Of a stretch of 64,000 nucleotides of DNA, positions 48,701 through 60,012 are shown in pieces. A model generated the notes under the pieces. That model searched no databases. It was not told the origin of the DNA and saw only the letters and a list, made by a program, of their open reading frames with translations. This stretch comes from Aulostomus chinensis (lineage: Eukaryota > Chordata > Actinopteri > Syngnathiformes > Aulostomidae), in the NCBI GenBank assembly GCA_037954235.1, contig JBBMOA010000013.1, forward strand, positions 25,587,192 through 25,651,191. Reading direction: 5' to 3'. Every line of letters begins with the position of its first letter. The stretch's first letter is position 1. Made by a program: the position numbers and the translations under genes.

Positions 48701-48718
48701 GCCAGTAGGTGGCAGCAC
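48701..48718 (+). promoter_or_regulatory. Strong CTCF-like motif
   Basis: GCCAGTAGGTGGCAGCAC matches the extended CTCF core (CCASYAGRKGGCAGYR) at every constrained position on the plus strand. It is the best match I see in the window and is not inside a recognised repeat copy. Confidence 0.45.
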
Positions 48719-49361
48719 GGGAACATCGATGAGTTATGATAGTCATAGCAAACAGTTTAATCCCCATCGTTTGAAAATATTTAGGGAACAACAATCTAAT
48801 CGAGTTAGCGTAGCTTGTAGCAAGCTAATGTATAGCTAATGAAGCTGAGCTAAAGTTTGACATGTTGGCGAACCTCAACACTCACATTACCAAGTGACAT
48901 GTCAACTTTCCCAGGTGTCTCATAAAGGTTGCAGTGGTCGATCCAGCGGCTTCAGCTTTCACAAATGTTGCATGTAGCAGATCTTTTGTTTGCGCCTTGC
49001 AAGACATTTTACAGCAAAAGCTTGACAAGTCCTGATCTCCATGGTCTTGTTGTTGCAGTGTGTCTGTGGCCGCATGCAACAGATGCCACAGTTCCAAAGC
49101 CAAAATCTTTTGAGGACAACTTAAACGCCTTGCGTCACATGTGTGCACTAAATCCACGTCTCAGGCTCAAGATGGAGATGCATTGACTTTGTACCAAAGT
49201 GTATGAGAACCATGATCTAATATCATCGATTTCAACTCTTTGAACTAAACTCAGCAAAGTTGATTTAGCAGACTTCAACTCTGCTGTAGAGTTGACAAGC
49301 AGTAAAAATTATTCATGATATCACCTCAATTCCACTGTGTAATATGCAGTGCAGATGTTAA
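48719..49361. other. Unannotated DNA with GCTAA-rich words
   Basis: 48798-48850 is dense in GTTAGC/GCTAAT words (GAGTTAGCGTAGCTTGTAGC), resembling arms of teleost MITEs. No paired arm was found. Confidence 0.4.
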
Positions 49362-49465
49362 ATTTATTTTTTTTAAGCTTTTATTTGACAGTGGAAAAAG
49401 GAGAGCAAGTAGAGGGAGGTAGAAGCAGGGATACGGCACGCAGCAAACAAAGGTTTGTAGCATGA
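49362..49465 (-). mobile_element. tRNA-SINE-like fragment, copy 1
   Basis: TTTATTTGACAGTGGAAAAA, GGAGAGCAAGTAGAGGGAGG and GCACGCAGCAAACAAAGG match in order the 56636-56750 copy (GACAGTTTAGAAGTGAGAGA, CATGCAACAAAGG). From memory, teleost members continue into a reverse-complement B box (ACTCGAACC), which is not preserved here. The minus orientation is therefore inferred. Confidence 0.45.
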
Positions 49466-50067
49466 AGCGCACGAGTGAGCGTTGCAGATATGTGGTATGT
49501 GTTTTACCCAGCAGGCTAGCAGGGCACCCAGCTGCTGTGAGTTTTAACAGTCTGGTTATTTGCCATCACCATCACGTGAGACATGAAGCAGAGACAGCTA
49601 ATGTTGGCTAGACCCACATCCTTTCTGTAATATGGGTCAAACACAGCCTCGAGTGTGTGCGCAGGAGCTGCCAGTGACTCAGCAGGTGCTGAAATAACAC
49701 GGAATGAAAAGTAGCATCTAGTGGGAAACTAAATGTTAGCAAGCGAGGAAAACAGTGGAGAAAGTTTTCAGAGAAGAATAACTTAAGAATCTTCTGTGTG
49801 ACGTAAACAACACACAAGCTGTTCTACCGAAGAGTGGCGGAAGCAGAGGAAATGAAATGCTGCCTAAATGACCTGAAGCCTATAAAATCATTGCGGGAGG
49901 ATCCGAGATGAAGCTGTCCTGAGAAGCCAAAGTCCCAGTTCCACGTCTGAATGTACACACGAGTCTGTGGGATGTAAATTTTGTCATCGAGGGTGTAGCT
50001 GCGCTGACTAGACACACACACACACACACCTTGTTTAATGCGCTGTTGTAGAACAGCGTTTTACAGT
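49466..50067. other. Unannotated DNA with a short (CA)n array
   Basis: A (CA)n array lies at 50012-50029. No gene recognised. Confidence 0.5.
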
Positions 50068-50160
50068 GTGTCGATACAGTTAAGGTCTGGTAAGGTTGAG
50101 GCACAAAAACACTTAAGGTTAAGGGCAGGAAAGCATTGTGGTTGGGGTTGAAGATGCTCG
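50068..50160 (+). mobile_element. Dispersed repeat 'GGTTAAG', copy 2
   Basis: ACAGTTAAGGTCTGGTAAGG, then TTGAGGCACAAAAACACTTA and GTGGTTGGGGTTGAAG, aligns with 21176-21270. Unlike copy 1, it is not followed by the minisatellite. Confidence 0.6.
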
Positions 50161-52454
50161 GTGTTATGAAAGCCCAGTATTTCATGAACCCAACCTCCAC
50201 TTAATGCTGTGGTTAATGTGGTTGTCCATCATTTACTGCATTACGCTGTTGAAACTGGGAATTTGTGAGCCCATCGTGACAAGGACTCTCAAAGACTTAC
50301 AGCCACCCAAAAAAGAAAAAGAAAAAAAGAAACAGAAACATCTGATGATTTTGTCTTCTTTCAAATATTCAGAAACATCATGAGCATGCATCAGCATCAT
50401 TATAGTTTATATTTCCTCTAGCAAAGATTAAAATGTCACTCAAACAACAAGAGTCCTTTCTTGGGTGTTGAGGTAAAAGGCCGTAGTCCTGCTGCACAGA
50501 AGCGGCTGAACCCTGAGATAATTTTGTTAGTCATTGTTTGAGAGGAGAGGTTTAGTGTCCCGTGATGGCCTTAAAGCTGTGAGGGCTTTCCCACTGCGAC
50601 CTGAGTACAATTCCAGAGGAAGCATTGAATTCTTCTCATTTTTCCGAATTCAATTTGTCAAATTTATGGATATTGAATATCAGGACATAATAACCATGAC
50701 CATGTTCAAAGGCACTGAATGTGAAACCCCAACACGTGCATGTGCTTGGTCCATACACCCCGCTGTTGAAGAATCTTCACCTGTGCAGCTACTTCATCTT
50801 CTCATCTTACTCCTCGTCATGAGGTTGCCAGCCTTGTTGCGTAGACGGAGTGAAAGAGCAGCTCAGAACTGATTCTCAAGTTTCATCACAACCGGAATGA
50901 AAGGTATCCATCAGATGTTGCTTATTTTTTTTATTTGTAATCTGCATCTCTGAATCTGCTTTGTGCAGGACAACAGTTACAGAGCTGATCCCTTGCTGGG
51001 GTTTCATGAAAAAAAGAAGACCCCGAAGGTTATCTCCAACTCAGCTGACATTCCAAGTCAGAGAGTGGTGTTGACTGTGGCTGGCTAATTGAAGACACAT
51101 TTGAGAGATAACTCACTGCCTGCCAAATGGGTCTGCACGGATCTGCCAATCCTGGTGCAAGAGCGACCTCCAGTGGCTGGTGTGGGAGGACAAATCCAGG
51201 CCTGAACACGTCAAATATGATATAGAACATACACATTTGACCAAGTGAGGCTCCCTGGAAATCACACAGCCTTTACTCGCCTGTTTATTGTACCAGTGCA
51301 AATGAGTAGGTTTGGATTGTTTGGATTTGGGAGCGATTCACATATGGATTATAAAGTGCATTGATATGTGACCTCTTTTAATTGAAGCATTACATAAACA
51401 TGCACGAGCTAAAGTGGCATTAACCTATTTTCTAAAATGTTGGATTAAAAACGGCCCTCCGGCGATCACAGGTTATGACTGATGATTCATCTGTTTACAG
51501 CACAAATACTTTCCTCTGTTTTGTGTTGGGAATGTGACGTTGAGAGTGAGCCGTCTGCAACACGACTGAGCCTTTTAATACCTGGCTTTCCCGCGGCTTT
51601 CATGGTGGCTTCACAGCGTCCTGATTTAAAGAGTGCTAACAATAGATCACACCATGATGTACACCCACCAGGAGCCGGGCTGCAGTAGCTCATCTGTTCA
51701 CTTCAATGGCGAAACAGAGGGAAGGGTGGGCAAAGAAAGGCACCCCTGCTTCTCTACTGATGTCTGACAAACCCTTTGACATTCTTCCCAGGATCCTTCT
51801 CAAGCTTCTCCTTTCTTGTCTTTCAAGGTGCCAAAAGAATAGTTGGATGTCTGAAAAGGGGGCGGTGAAGAGAAGATGAAAAAAAAAGAAAAGAAACAGA
51901 GGAAAAAAACCATCCTGCCCTGGCACACAAAAGGCATTTTAGATCTGACAGAAAATAGATTGCAGATGTCTGCTGAAAACCGGAGGAGGACATGTTTACA
52001 ACCCGGTGCACCTTGTATACCAATTGGTGCCCTCAGTGCAGCCTGTTATCTTGCTGGTTTAACGTTGAGAGAGAATTCAACAGTGAACGAATGACGTCAG
52101 TTGAGAAGAAGGAGAAATCTGGCATCGGGATCTGAGTCACTGAAACCCTGAAAGGAAAAGTTTTGGGAAATTGGCTGAGAGTGAGAGGAGACGCTGGTTA
52201 CCATCGCAGGGTAAATTTGAAGCTGGTCAGCTTAGCGAGACTGGAGACAATGGAAAAGCCTGGTACTGTCCAAATGTAACAAAACTGGTCAACCAGCACC
52301 ACTAAATCTAACGGACCTGCAAGAACTGGAATGTGACGGACAAGCTGTGGTTGTTGGGTCGAGCGCAGCAGCCGACTGAAGTTCTGTAAGGGAAAATATA
52401 GTCTCACTACAAACATAATGGTTGTAAGCCACTGCTGTGCGCGCCTGTCCCGCG
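50161..52454. other. Unannotated DNA, no gene seen
   Basis: 2.3 kb with short unbiased open frames and an A/G-rich stretch at about 51874-51910. GAGCGACCTCCAGTGGCTGG near 51161-51180 is a weak CTCF-like word (minus strand), not called. Confidence 0.5.
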
Positions 52455-52588
52455 CTTTGACCAGTAACATTTTTCAGCTTTTCCTCAAGTCCCAGTGGAC
52501 AGAGATATCGTGTTAGCAAGAATGGAACCGACAGACACCCTGAACACTCGATGCCTCCGGCCCGCAGCTGTCGCCAACGTGGAAGCAT
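52455..52588 (+). mobile_element. Dispersed repeat 'GTGACCTTTGACC', copy with its 3' end
   Basis: CTTTGACCAGTAACATTTTT, TTTTCCTCAAGTCCCAGTGG, AGATATCGTGTTAGCAAGAA and GATGCCTCCGGCCCGCAGCT give the right-hand part of the family. The copy ends GTCGCCAACGTGGAAGCATC. From memory the family ends in a CCTCCGG...GCTGTCGCC...GGAGGCAT palindrome, here decayed. Confidence 0.65.
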
Positions 52589-54440
52589 CATCAGCAAAAA
52601 TGGTTAACGCATCGTCTCTCTCGGGCTGCAGCCTGAACACCGGAGGGTGAACCAAACTCATCAGTTAATGGAGAAGACGGTCAGCAGCTTGCTCCGTGAT
52701 CAAAAGAATCAATTGCAAAAAAATTCCTGCGTCCATATGAATACATGACAAATATCTCGTTCTTGTAATATATAATAGAGCTACACACACGGGAGACATT
52801 TCTTTCTCTTCCAAAATGTTGAACGATTCCTTTAAAAGGCCTCATTATTTGTCTAGATTTGTACTCTCCAACATAGTTGTCAAAGTGTGGAAAAGGCGCA
52901 TAGCTGAATGAAAATGGTGCAGTCCGTGACTTCCACTAAAAACTTGACGAAGAACTCTCACCCCTGTTATTTCACAATTTATGTGCCTGAGCGCCTCAAG
53001 ACAAACCTCCGTTCCTCGAGCCTTCGCCTACGTCTCCATTTCATGAATGAGATCATTCAACAGCTGAAAATTGAACCTAATTTACAGCGTTCACCTCCAT
53101 CCGTCTGGTCAGCAGGTCATCCTGGAAATCTCTTTTAGACTCATTTATCAAAATTTAGCAAGAATACTGGTGATATTGACAATGTAAAAACAATAAAATG
53201 TGGCCATCATAATATCAGTCAAAGCGCCCGGCCAGTGTAAACACTCCATAGACTGGAAAGTTCATTTCTCAACATAAAACACATCTGTCTTCCAGACCAT
53301 TGATATTAGACTTCGTACGACAGCAAAGGGAGTCGGTTCTCCCCAGCCAGCCGGCGCTGGAACGACCTTGTCGCTGTGCTTCACCTGTGCACTTGATGGT
53401 CCGGACGACTGCCGCGGCTGTCTGGAGCTCATCGCTGTAAACACACACACACACACACACACACAGTCACCCTCCACTCACCCCATTGGCTGTAAAATAA
53501 GCTGCCGCCACATGCCAGTCAAGGGTCAATGGTGTGTCAACAAAGACCCACACACCTACAGACATGTTTGGATTACTACAGCTGGGAGAGCCGTTACTGT
53601 CTACATTCACTCCCCAGCCTCAAACCTGCCACGTGCTCAGCCACAACTTTTACCTCAGTTCAAAGCCATAAATGCTCCTCAAAGTAGTGACGACCAGCCA
53701 AACTGACCTAGCCGAAGGACTTCAACCCACACTGGCTGTCATTCGTTTTCAGACTCAGACTACAGAGGAAGAGAAGGAGCCAAGAGGCAGTGGCATGACA
53801 CCGGCCCGATCCTCTGGTTGACTTCATTTCAGTGTTTGTATTTGACCTGTTCCCTGTTCCGTCCTTCAACTATCGGCTCTCTGTCAAAGAGCAGAGGCCA
53901 TAAAAATCACAAATTCATTCACTGTCTCGCTCACTAAAGAACTCCACTCATTTACCCCAAAGCCAATCACTTTCTTTTCACCTCTGTCACAAAAACACAT
54001 CCATATCCAACAGTCAGTGTTTCGAGAGGGCTTATGAAGCAAGACAATAAGACAACAACATCCATCTTTAATCGCTCCAAGCATCTGTGTTTCCATCCGA
54101 GCGTGGAGCGAATGTTGGGCCAAACTCAGTAGAGAGTAGAACATTTTGCAGAGTGTGTGTAAGATTGTGTGCAGGACAAAACTTGAATTTGCATAAACTG
54201 TAATAAAGTTGTTTCTGTCTGCAAGTTTTTACAGTGTGATGGATTTGGACTCTGATGAAGACACAGTAGCATTGAAACTCAAGTTTTTCTTGGACATTTG
54301 ACGAAGCAGTTCTCTTCAGAATTTTCTCCAAAAAAAGTTGAAGTTGTCGGGGGGGGGGGGGGGGGGGAACATATAACAAAAGTTTACAAGACCAACTGTT
54401 TGGGAAATATACTTAATTTACCATCGTCCCCAGAGCCAAA
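52589..54440. other. Unannotated DNA with (CA)n and G19 tracts
   Basis: A (CA)n array lies at 53439-53465 and a run of 19 G at 54349-54367 (see findings). Open frames are unbiased. Confidence 0.5.
54349..54367 (+). repeat. G19 homopolymer run
   Basis: Nineteen G in a row on the plus strand, able to form G-quadruplex or triplex structure. Exact length is prone to sequencing error. Confidence 0.9.
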
Positions 54441-54905
54441 GCTGCATTAAGGACCAGCGAAACCACTTGTTAGCTTAGTGCAATGAATGGGAGTGTATGG
54501 GAAGTGTTAGCACAGCTCTGTCAAAAGTTGTTAAATATACTTTTCTCCAAAATGTTTATTCGCCTACATTTATAAGATTGTGTATGAATTCACTATGAAC
54601 AAGAATCAGATATATCGCCGGAACTACTTTCTTGACTGGGCGTAGTGATTTGAAGGAACATTTCAAAACTTTGGTCAATAAAACAAAATGCTTGTTGACG
54701 ATTAGAGGAGCGACTGCTGCTGCTAACGATGGATCCTGACCCTGACCTATCTGACCCAGAGTACACAGAGGAGGAACCGTGGGTTTAGGAAGCTGAGCGG
54801 GCAAGACAGAGGTATGCTAACACTTTTCAATCACCATAATTCATTGTGCTAAGCTAACAAGCAGTCAGCTGGTCTGTATGGGTCTCAGCCCCCTAACGCA
54901 GCCCA
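54441..54905 (+). mobile_element. MITE with long terminal inverted repeats, copy 2
   Basis: The left arm CTTGTTAGCTTAGTGCAATG (54466) and the right arm ATTCATTGTGCTAAGCTAAC (ending 54861) are near-perfect inverted repeats. The match continues inward (GAAGTGTTAGCACAGCTCTG versus the reverse complement of GACAGAGGTATGCTAACACT) for about 55 bp. It also continues outward (GGACCAGC and GCTGCATTAAGG versus the reverse complements of GCTGGTCT and CCCTAACGCAGC) if a 19-base indel in the right arm is allowed. The centre aligns with the reverse complement of 8640-8850. No clean target duplication was found, so the outer limits and the superfamily remain open. Confidence 0.75.
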
Positions 54906-55866
54906 GAGGACAGAAGAGTCTCTTTCTTCTCATCTGGCACTGAAGAGGATGGACAATATGAGTATTTCCCCTCAAGTTGATGTGTTCCTTCGCTGTTTGC
55001 TTTACTGTTGCCGCCAAAGTACAAAGAAAGAATCCTCCTTGTTGAAGAAATTGCCAGGTTTGCGTTTTGCCCCTCTGCCTGTTTATGGGGAGGTTTCCTC
55101 TTTACGTGACGTCACCGTTTCTTTAGGGTAAGACTGGATTTGTGTTTACATCCTGGGCAAACCTCTACTGCCAACCAAGGTGATCCTCCAAATCCTGACA
55201 CCTAACCCTCGTGTGTGTTTACTCACACCGCTGTTAAACATTTACATACACATCCAAACAGTGTCAGAGGGAAAACCGCATCATCCGACTCTGTTTTAAA
55301 TTAGAATGTGGCCAAAAAGTTTCCCTTTTCCTCTGGAAGGGAGGAAAAAGTCCCAAAACATCCATAGTAATCAGTCTGATGAAACCAAACAGCAGTACAC
55401 ACGGAGGACACGGGGGTAAACAAGTTTTCACTCTGCAGGGTAGAAGTCTCATTACCGCGAGGAGTGAATAAGTCGTGACTCCTTGTTTCTAGACTCAACC
55501 GCAATGTGCCGAACATCTCAAAGTTCATTTTGTAAGACAGAAGTATAAATCTGTGACTCATAAATAAGTAATAAACTCTTTCTGTTCACAATAACCGACC
55601 TTACTCCGGAGAAATGTGATGCTATTTATAGTCCATTCACACTGCATGCTTGTACCACACAATCTGCAGGAGCACACAGAAACTTCACACGTGGAAATTA
55701 AAGTCTCATTTAAACAAGTCTCACATTTTTAAATAGGTATATCCTGGTGTTAAATGTCAGAAATGTGTTTTCCCTGGCTGTGACGGTGGTTTGACATAAA
55801 CATGCTATTCTTTTTCTACCTATAATTCTTCTATTAATAAAACTGAGCGTCTGAGTCTCGTTCTGC
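54906..55866. other. Unannotated DNA, no gene seen
   Basis: Short open frames only. CTTTACGTGACGTCACCG at 55100-55117 contains a TGACGTCA CRE-type palindrome. Confidence 0.45.
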
Positions 55867-55898
55867 ATGGAGGGGTGCAAGAGTATTTACTGTGTGCA

Positions 55899-56142
55899 AA
55901 CACGACCTGTTTCCAGCGGCCACACGTTGTTAATCTCTGGCTGCACCTCTGGCATTCACAGCCCATTTGGGTCAGACTCTGTAAGCGCTTGGCAGTCACA
56001 GGGCAACGCCGCCGCTGCCACTGATGTCCCCCGTGGTCACAGGTGCCACACCTCTCTGACGAGACGCAACGCCTGGGCCCTGCAGCCCGACACGTCTGAG
56101 TGCAGCATCACCTCGCCCTCTCCGCCTCCATCCCAGACGTGA
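55899..56142 (+). CDS. Possible terminal exon, unrecognised, GC3-rich open frame
   Basis: From 55867 an ATG-led plus-strand frame runs 91 codons to TGA at 56140-56142. From about 55918 nearly all third positions are C, T or G with C dominant, typical of fish coding exons and unlike the flanks. The product is Ser/Thr/His-rich with GHTLLISGCTSGIHSPFGSD, a short Ala run, CHTSLTRRNAWALQPDTSEC and a Pro/Ser tail ending PSPPPSQT. GACCTGTTTCCAG just before CGGCCACACG (55909) could be a splice acceptor, which would make this a last exon encoding a cytoplasmic tail. No homologous family is recognised and no polyadenylation signal was found close downstream. It could also be a GC-rich chance frame. Confidence 0.3.
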
Positions 56143-56635
56143 ACTTATGACACAACTCTCCGAAGTCACCAGCGAAATTCATCGTCTTTAAGGGGCAAAC
56201 AAGAAGCACTTAAGCCGACAGAGGCGCACTTCATGGGGTTAAGTTGGGCCACACGCCCCTGTAAAGACCTCAGGACCTTTGCAATACGAATGCTTCATTA
56301 CTTTACTTGTGCATTGGACAGTTTAGCTCAAATAATGCTTTTGTGTTTTTTGTTTTTTTAAATCAAATTTAGAAAAACAAAAAGCTCTGTACATTTTGCA
56401 TAGGAGTACACTTAAGAATCTTCATCTTTAGTTTTAGCAAATGGTGTTTCTGCTTTTACCACAACCTTGTTTTTGTTTTTTTAACACAACTATCTACACC
56501 TCCACTTGAATGTGTGGACTTTTGCCAGTAAACTTTAAATATAAAGCCTATTGGATCAGCTAAGCCAGACTGGCAGCACTTCAATATTTTCACCTTGGAA
56601 ACATGTGCAGAGGTGGGAACATTTTGTTAACGCTA
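56143..56635. other. Unannotated DNA, no gene seen
   Basis: A/T-rich, with T and A runs at about 56343-56390. No recognised feature. Confidence 0.5.
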
Positions 56636-56750
56636 ATTTTTTTGCATTTGCTGACAGTTTAGAAGTGAGAGACGGGAAACATGGTGACATGCAACAAAGG
56701 TCTGCAGCCAGCAATCAAACAGCAGCAGTTTTGTGGCTTGTGCCCTACTG
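56636..56750 (-). mobile_element. tRNA-SINE-like fragment, copy 2
   Basis: TTTTTGCATTTGCTGACAGT, AAGTGAGAGACGGGAAACAT, GGTGACATGCAACAAAGGTC and GCAGCCAGCAATCAAAC match the order of 49362-49465 and, from memory, the teleost consensus GACATGCAGCAAAGGTC...CGAACC. The B-box-like part is decayed to AGCAATCAAACAG. Confidence 0.5.
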
Positions 56751-57702
56751 AGACATCATTTTATTCCTCACACTGCGACTTCCATCCCGCGTTGTGTGTT
56801 CAACGGTGTGTAACGCCATGACGGCCAGCTTGCACTTCCATTTTCAAAGTGGCCGTGAAGGCAATTTTTAAATCCAACTTTTTGAGCCAATGTAATCTCT
56901 TGTTTTACTCCATATGGAGGTGCCTGTGCTTGCAGTTAAATGACCTGAGAAGAGATCCTAAAATTCTTCGATAGCATTTGTTCTTGAAAACACCGGATTC
57001 CTTGATCCAGTACAGCAAAATCAGATTCAGGCTGCAGTTCACGCCCGTGCCTGTGTTACACAGTGAAGCCCTAACAAAAGACGTGAGCTTCCCCTTCTGC
57101 TCCTCTCTAATGTCATGAATAATGGCCAGAAAATTCAAACAAAACTATGATGTTTACAATGGAGTTGACCTTTAACCCTTTCTGTCCCCATCGAATCACG
57201 TCATCCTTCAGATGAGGTGAAGTATAAACAAAGATGGAGGTTCTGCTCTGTCTCATGCAAACTTCTCCACCTGAGAATATTAACAGAAATCTTTACTTCA
57301 TATTACTCAACATAACACGTTAATATCAACGCGTCCCGTGATGACACAAGGAGAGATAATGAAGCTCAGGTGAACTGCATCTGTTCTCGATGCTCTGCAG
57401 CCCTAAACGCAGGCTTAGCAAGACTCATCTTTAAAACACAAAACAAGCCGGTGCCATCTTTTGAATATTCAGCCAAAACCCGGCCGAGCTCCTCATGTTG
57501 TAGAAACATGACCATAACATTAGTCATGCCACAGTTGCTCCAGAACAAGAAGTACATTCACCACAAATATTTTCCAGAAAATCTCAGTGCAGATATTTCT
57601 TTGTAAAAACACATTCCTAGCAGCATTACATTTGGATAAAATATGGACAGAAATAGTACAATGGTGAAGGGTCTGTGTTTTGCTTTAATATTTGCATTTT
57701 TA
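56751..57702. other. Unannotated DNA, no gene seen
   Basis: Open frames at 57366-57606 on both strands have no coding bias. Confidence 0.5.
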
Positions 57703-57962
57703 GGTACTTTTACTGCAATTCGAAGGCGGTGTTGTATTTTATGGCTCCGCTAAATTAACAGTATCTGAACTCATTGGTTATCAGGTCACTCAGAGGAGGA
57801 AGATCTTGGGCAGAAAAGTGGAGCATGTGGAACTGGAGACACGACCTCTGGAGGTCAGCGGATGGGTCACTGAACTCCCAAACACCAGGACACACCAGTA
57901 CATCGTAGCAAGTAAACTCGGAATCAGACACTTGTCTACTTCTAGATGGAGACTTGGTGACT
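57703..57962 (+). CDS. Open frame without ATG, weak exon candidate
   Basis: After TTTAATATTTGCATTTTTAG, a usable splice acceptor ending at 57703, a frame stays open for about 86 codons to TAG at 57961-57963. It encodes segments such as FEGGVVFYGSAKLTVSELIG and KVEHVELETRPLEVSGWVTE. GCAAGTAAAC near 57908-57917 is a passable donor. I do not recognise a family, and third positions are only mildly biased. A chance frame of this length is not rare in 64 kb. Confidence 0.15.
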
Positions 57963-60012
57963 AGGGGACTGACTTTTCTCAGAATACAGTTTTATCTGTC
58001 CATTTCTATGTTAACTTGAGTCAGGGAAGTGAAAACTTCAAGCCCTGCTGAAGAAATACGAGCTGGCTTACGAGGCTGAGAAAAGAACATAAACTAAAGA
58101 ATAACTGTCTTGTCATCACATGAATAGATCTACTTCATGTTTGTTAGACTTTGTAGCAGCCTAACAAAGACGACAAAATGCAACATTTTATGAGTCGATG
58201 GAGGCAGACGGGTACGTGGCGGGAGGCTGAATGTTTCAGGGGGTGCAGGACTATAAAACTATGGGAGCTACTGATCTGTGCTGCAGCCTGTGGGTAGAAT
58301 ATGAAGATATTTAATGCCTGTTGTCTTCACAATGCAGACAGAAGCATTTTATTATCACTCTCAAATGAGCAAAGTCCCAATATGTCGTGAGACAAAGATG
58401 CTGGTTTGAATATTTTGGCCCAAATAGTTGCGCTATGCGTGAAGATCACGCCTTCATATGGTTCACACATGACGAAGCTGTTCCCATGAATCGAAACCTG
58501 AACCATGCACAGTGTAGCTGCTTGTTGAAAAGTGATCGTAGAAGTGCTCTGATCATCAGTTAAGGTGGAGCAGATTCCTGACGGGGAGGCGGTCTTCAGA
58601 GTCTCATTCTGGTCAAAACAACCCATCGCTTTATTTCCTCTGTGCACCAGCTGCTGCTCCCCCTGCATGGATTTATTGGCAAAACAACAGAAGAACATTC
58701 TCAGGTGCCTTCGCTCTTTTCAGTGGTGATGATTACAAGGTCCGAATAATAGACAATTACAGGAAAATGTGACGAAGAACACATGTGATGTGCATGTGTC
58801 ACAGCCGCAGAGAACAGGAGTGCATTGTGTCCACTCATATATCACCAAGCTCCCTCCTTTCCAGACAGGTGAACAATAGAGGAGGAGAAAGAGATGAATG
58901 TTTGTTTTTCCTGAGTTTTTTTATTTGTTTTTTAGTTGACAATGACTGGAAGTATTCCACGGTTTTAACCGCACACTAGCAGTTACCCTCTGGCTTCCAG
59001 AAGGTGGGAACAATCGAAGAAGAGTCCAGGCTGCGGGCCTCTGTCCTCAAGGAGGCTTCTCAAATCTGTTGTTTGGACTTCCTGCCTGAGGACAGAATAA
59101 CAGCAAAGTGAGGGAACTCAGAGTGATGTCATGGATGAAACGGTGCTGAAGTTATATTCAAACTCAAGCTTTCCTCTGATTTCTGGGTTCCAAGCAGAAG
59201 GAGAGTGTATCGCTGAGGGCCAACCAGGAAGTCAGCATCTGTGCACCTGACAAGAACTCCTGGGATCTTCACACAGGATTTAGGATTGTTGCCAAAAGTA
59301 CGTTGCGGAGACTTTTATTGTTTTGGTCATACAGACCATTTTGAAGCGTAAATGCAACTGCCAGACATTCAAAGCTCCACACACTGACGTTTGTAGTTTT
59401 GTTAAGCCACTTACTAGCTACCGCTGTTTTTAAGACACAAACACAAATTTACAAAATGCTGTATTTCCTCCCGTTTTATTCCACAGAACCAAAAGCTAAA
59501 TGTCTAAAGCTTGAGTTCTCCACAAACCTCATTTAAGGCGTTTCACCACAAAGCCATTCAAAAAGCCTTATTTTCAGGTTTTTGGACCTTTTCCATTCAC
59601 CATTCAAACATGTGAATGGCATCAATCATATCAGGAAGAAAGTCAGGATGCATTTCTCTAAAGAAAAGTATGGAAGTATCAAAGAGTTTCCACCATGCCA
59701 GACACACATAAAAACCCCCCACATGAACAAAACCAAAGCCAGAGTTAATTACTTTCATATTCCTTTCAATGAGCATCACCGAGCATTTATGGATGTCAGG
59801 AAGTCAAAGAGCCGAGGCGGCGGTGGTGATAACTCCTGAAAAAGACTCTATTGTGGTTCATCCTGGAGTCCACGAGTCTTCGCAGCACCCGTGATCGGGT
59901 TCAATGTTGAGCTGAGGTTTTAATACAGGAAGTCGCTTTTTGGGGCTTATCAGTACCTGAGCAGAGACGCACACTTGTCACATGTCACGGTGTGGATCCC
60001 CATTATGTGTTC
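57963..60012. other. Unannotated DNA, no gene seen
   Basis: The longest open frame, 123 codons on the minus strand (58327-58698), has no coding bias or recognised domain. Nothing repetitive was recognised. Confidence 0.5.

Noticed and set aside
50281..50340. A-rich stretch resembling a retropseudogene tail
   Set aside because: It is interrupted by G and C, with no target duplication or recognisable upstream gene copy.
51161..51180. Weak CTCF-like word near CCTCCAGTGGCTGG
   Set aside because: The minus-strand core CCACTGGAGGTCG departs from the consensus at key G positions.
58327..58698. 123-codon minus-strand frame
   Set aside because: Third positions unbiased, no domain, no splice context. 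A chance frame is the simplest reading.
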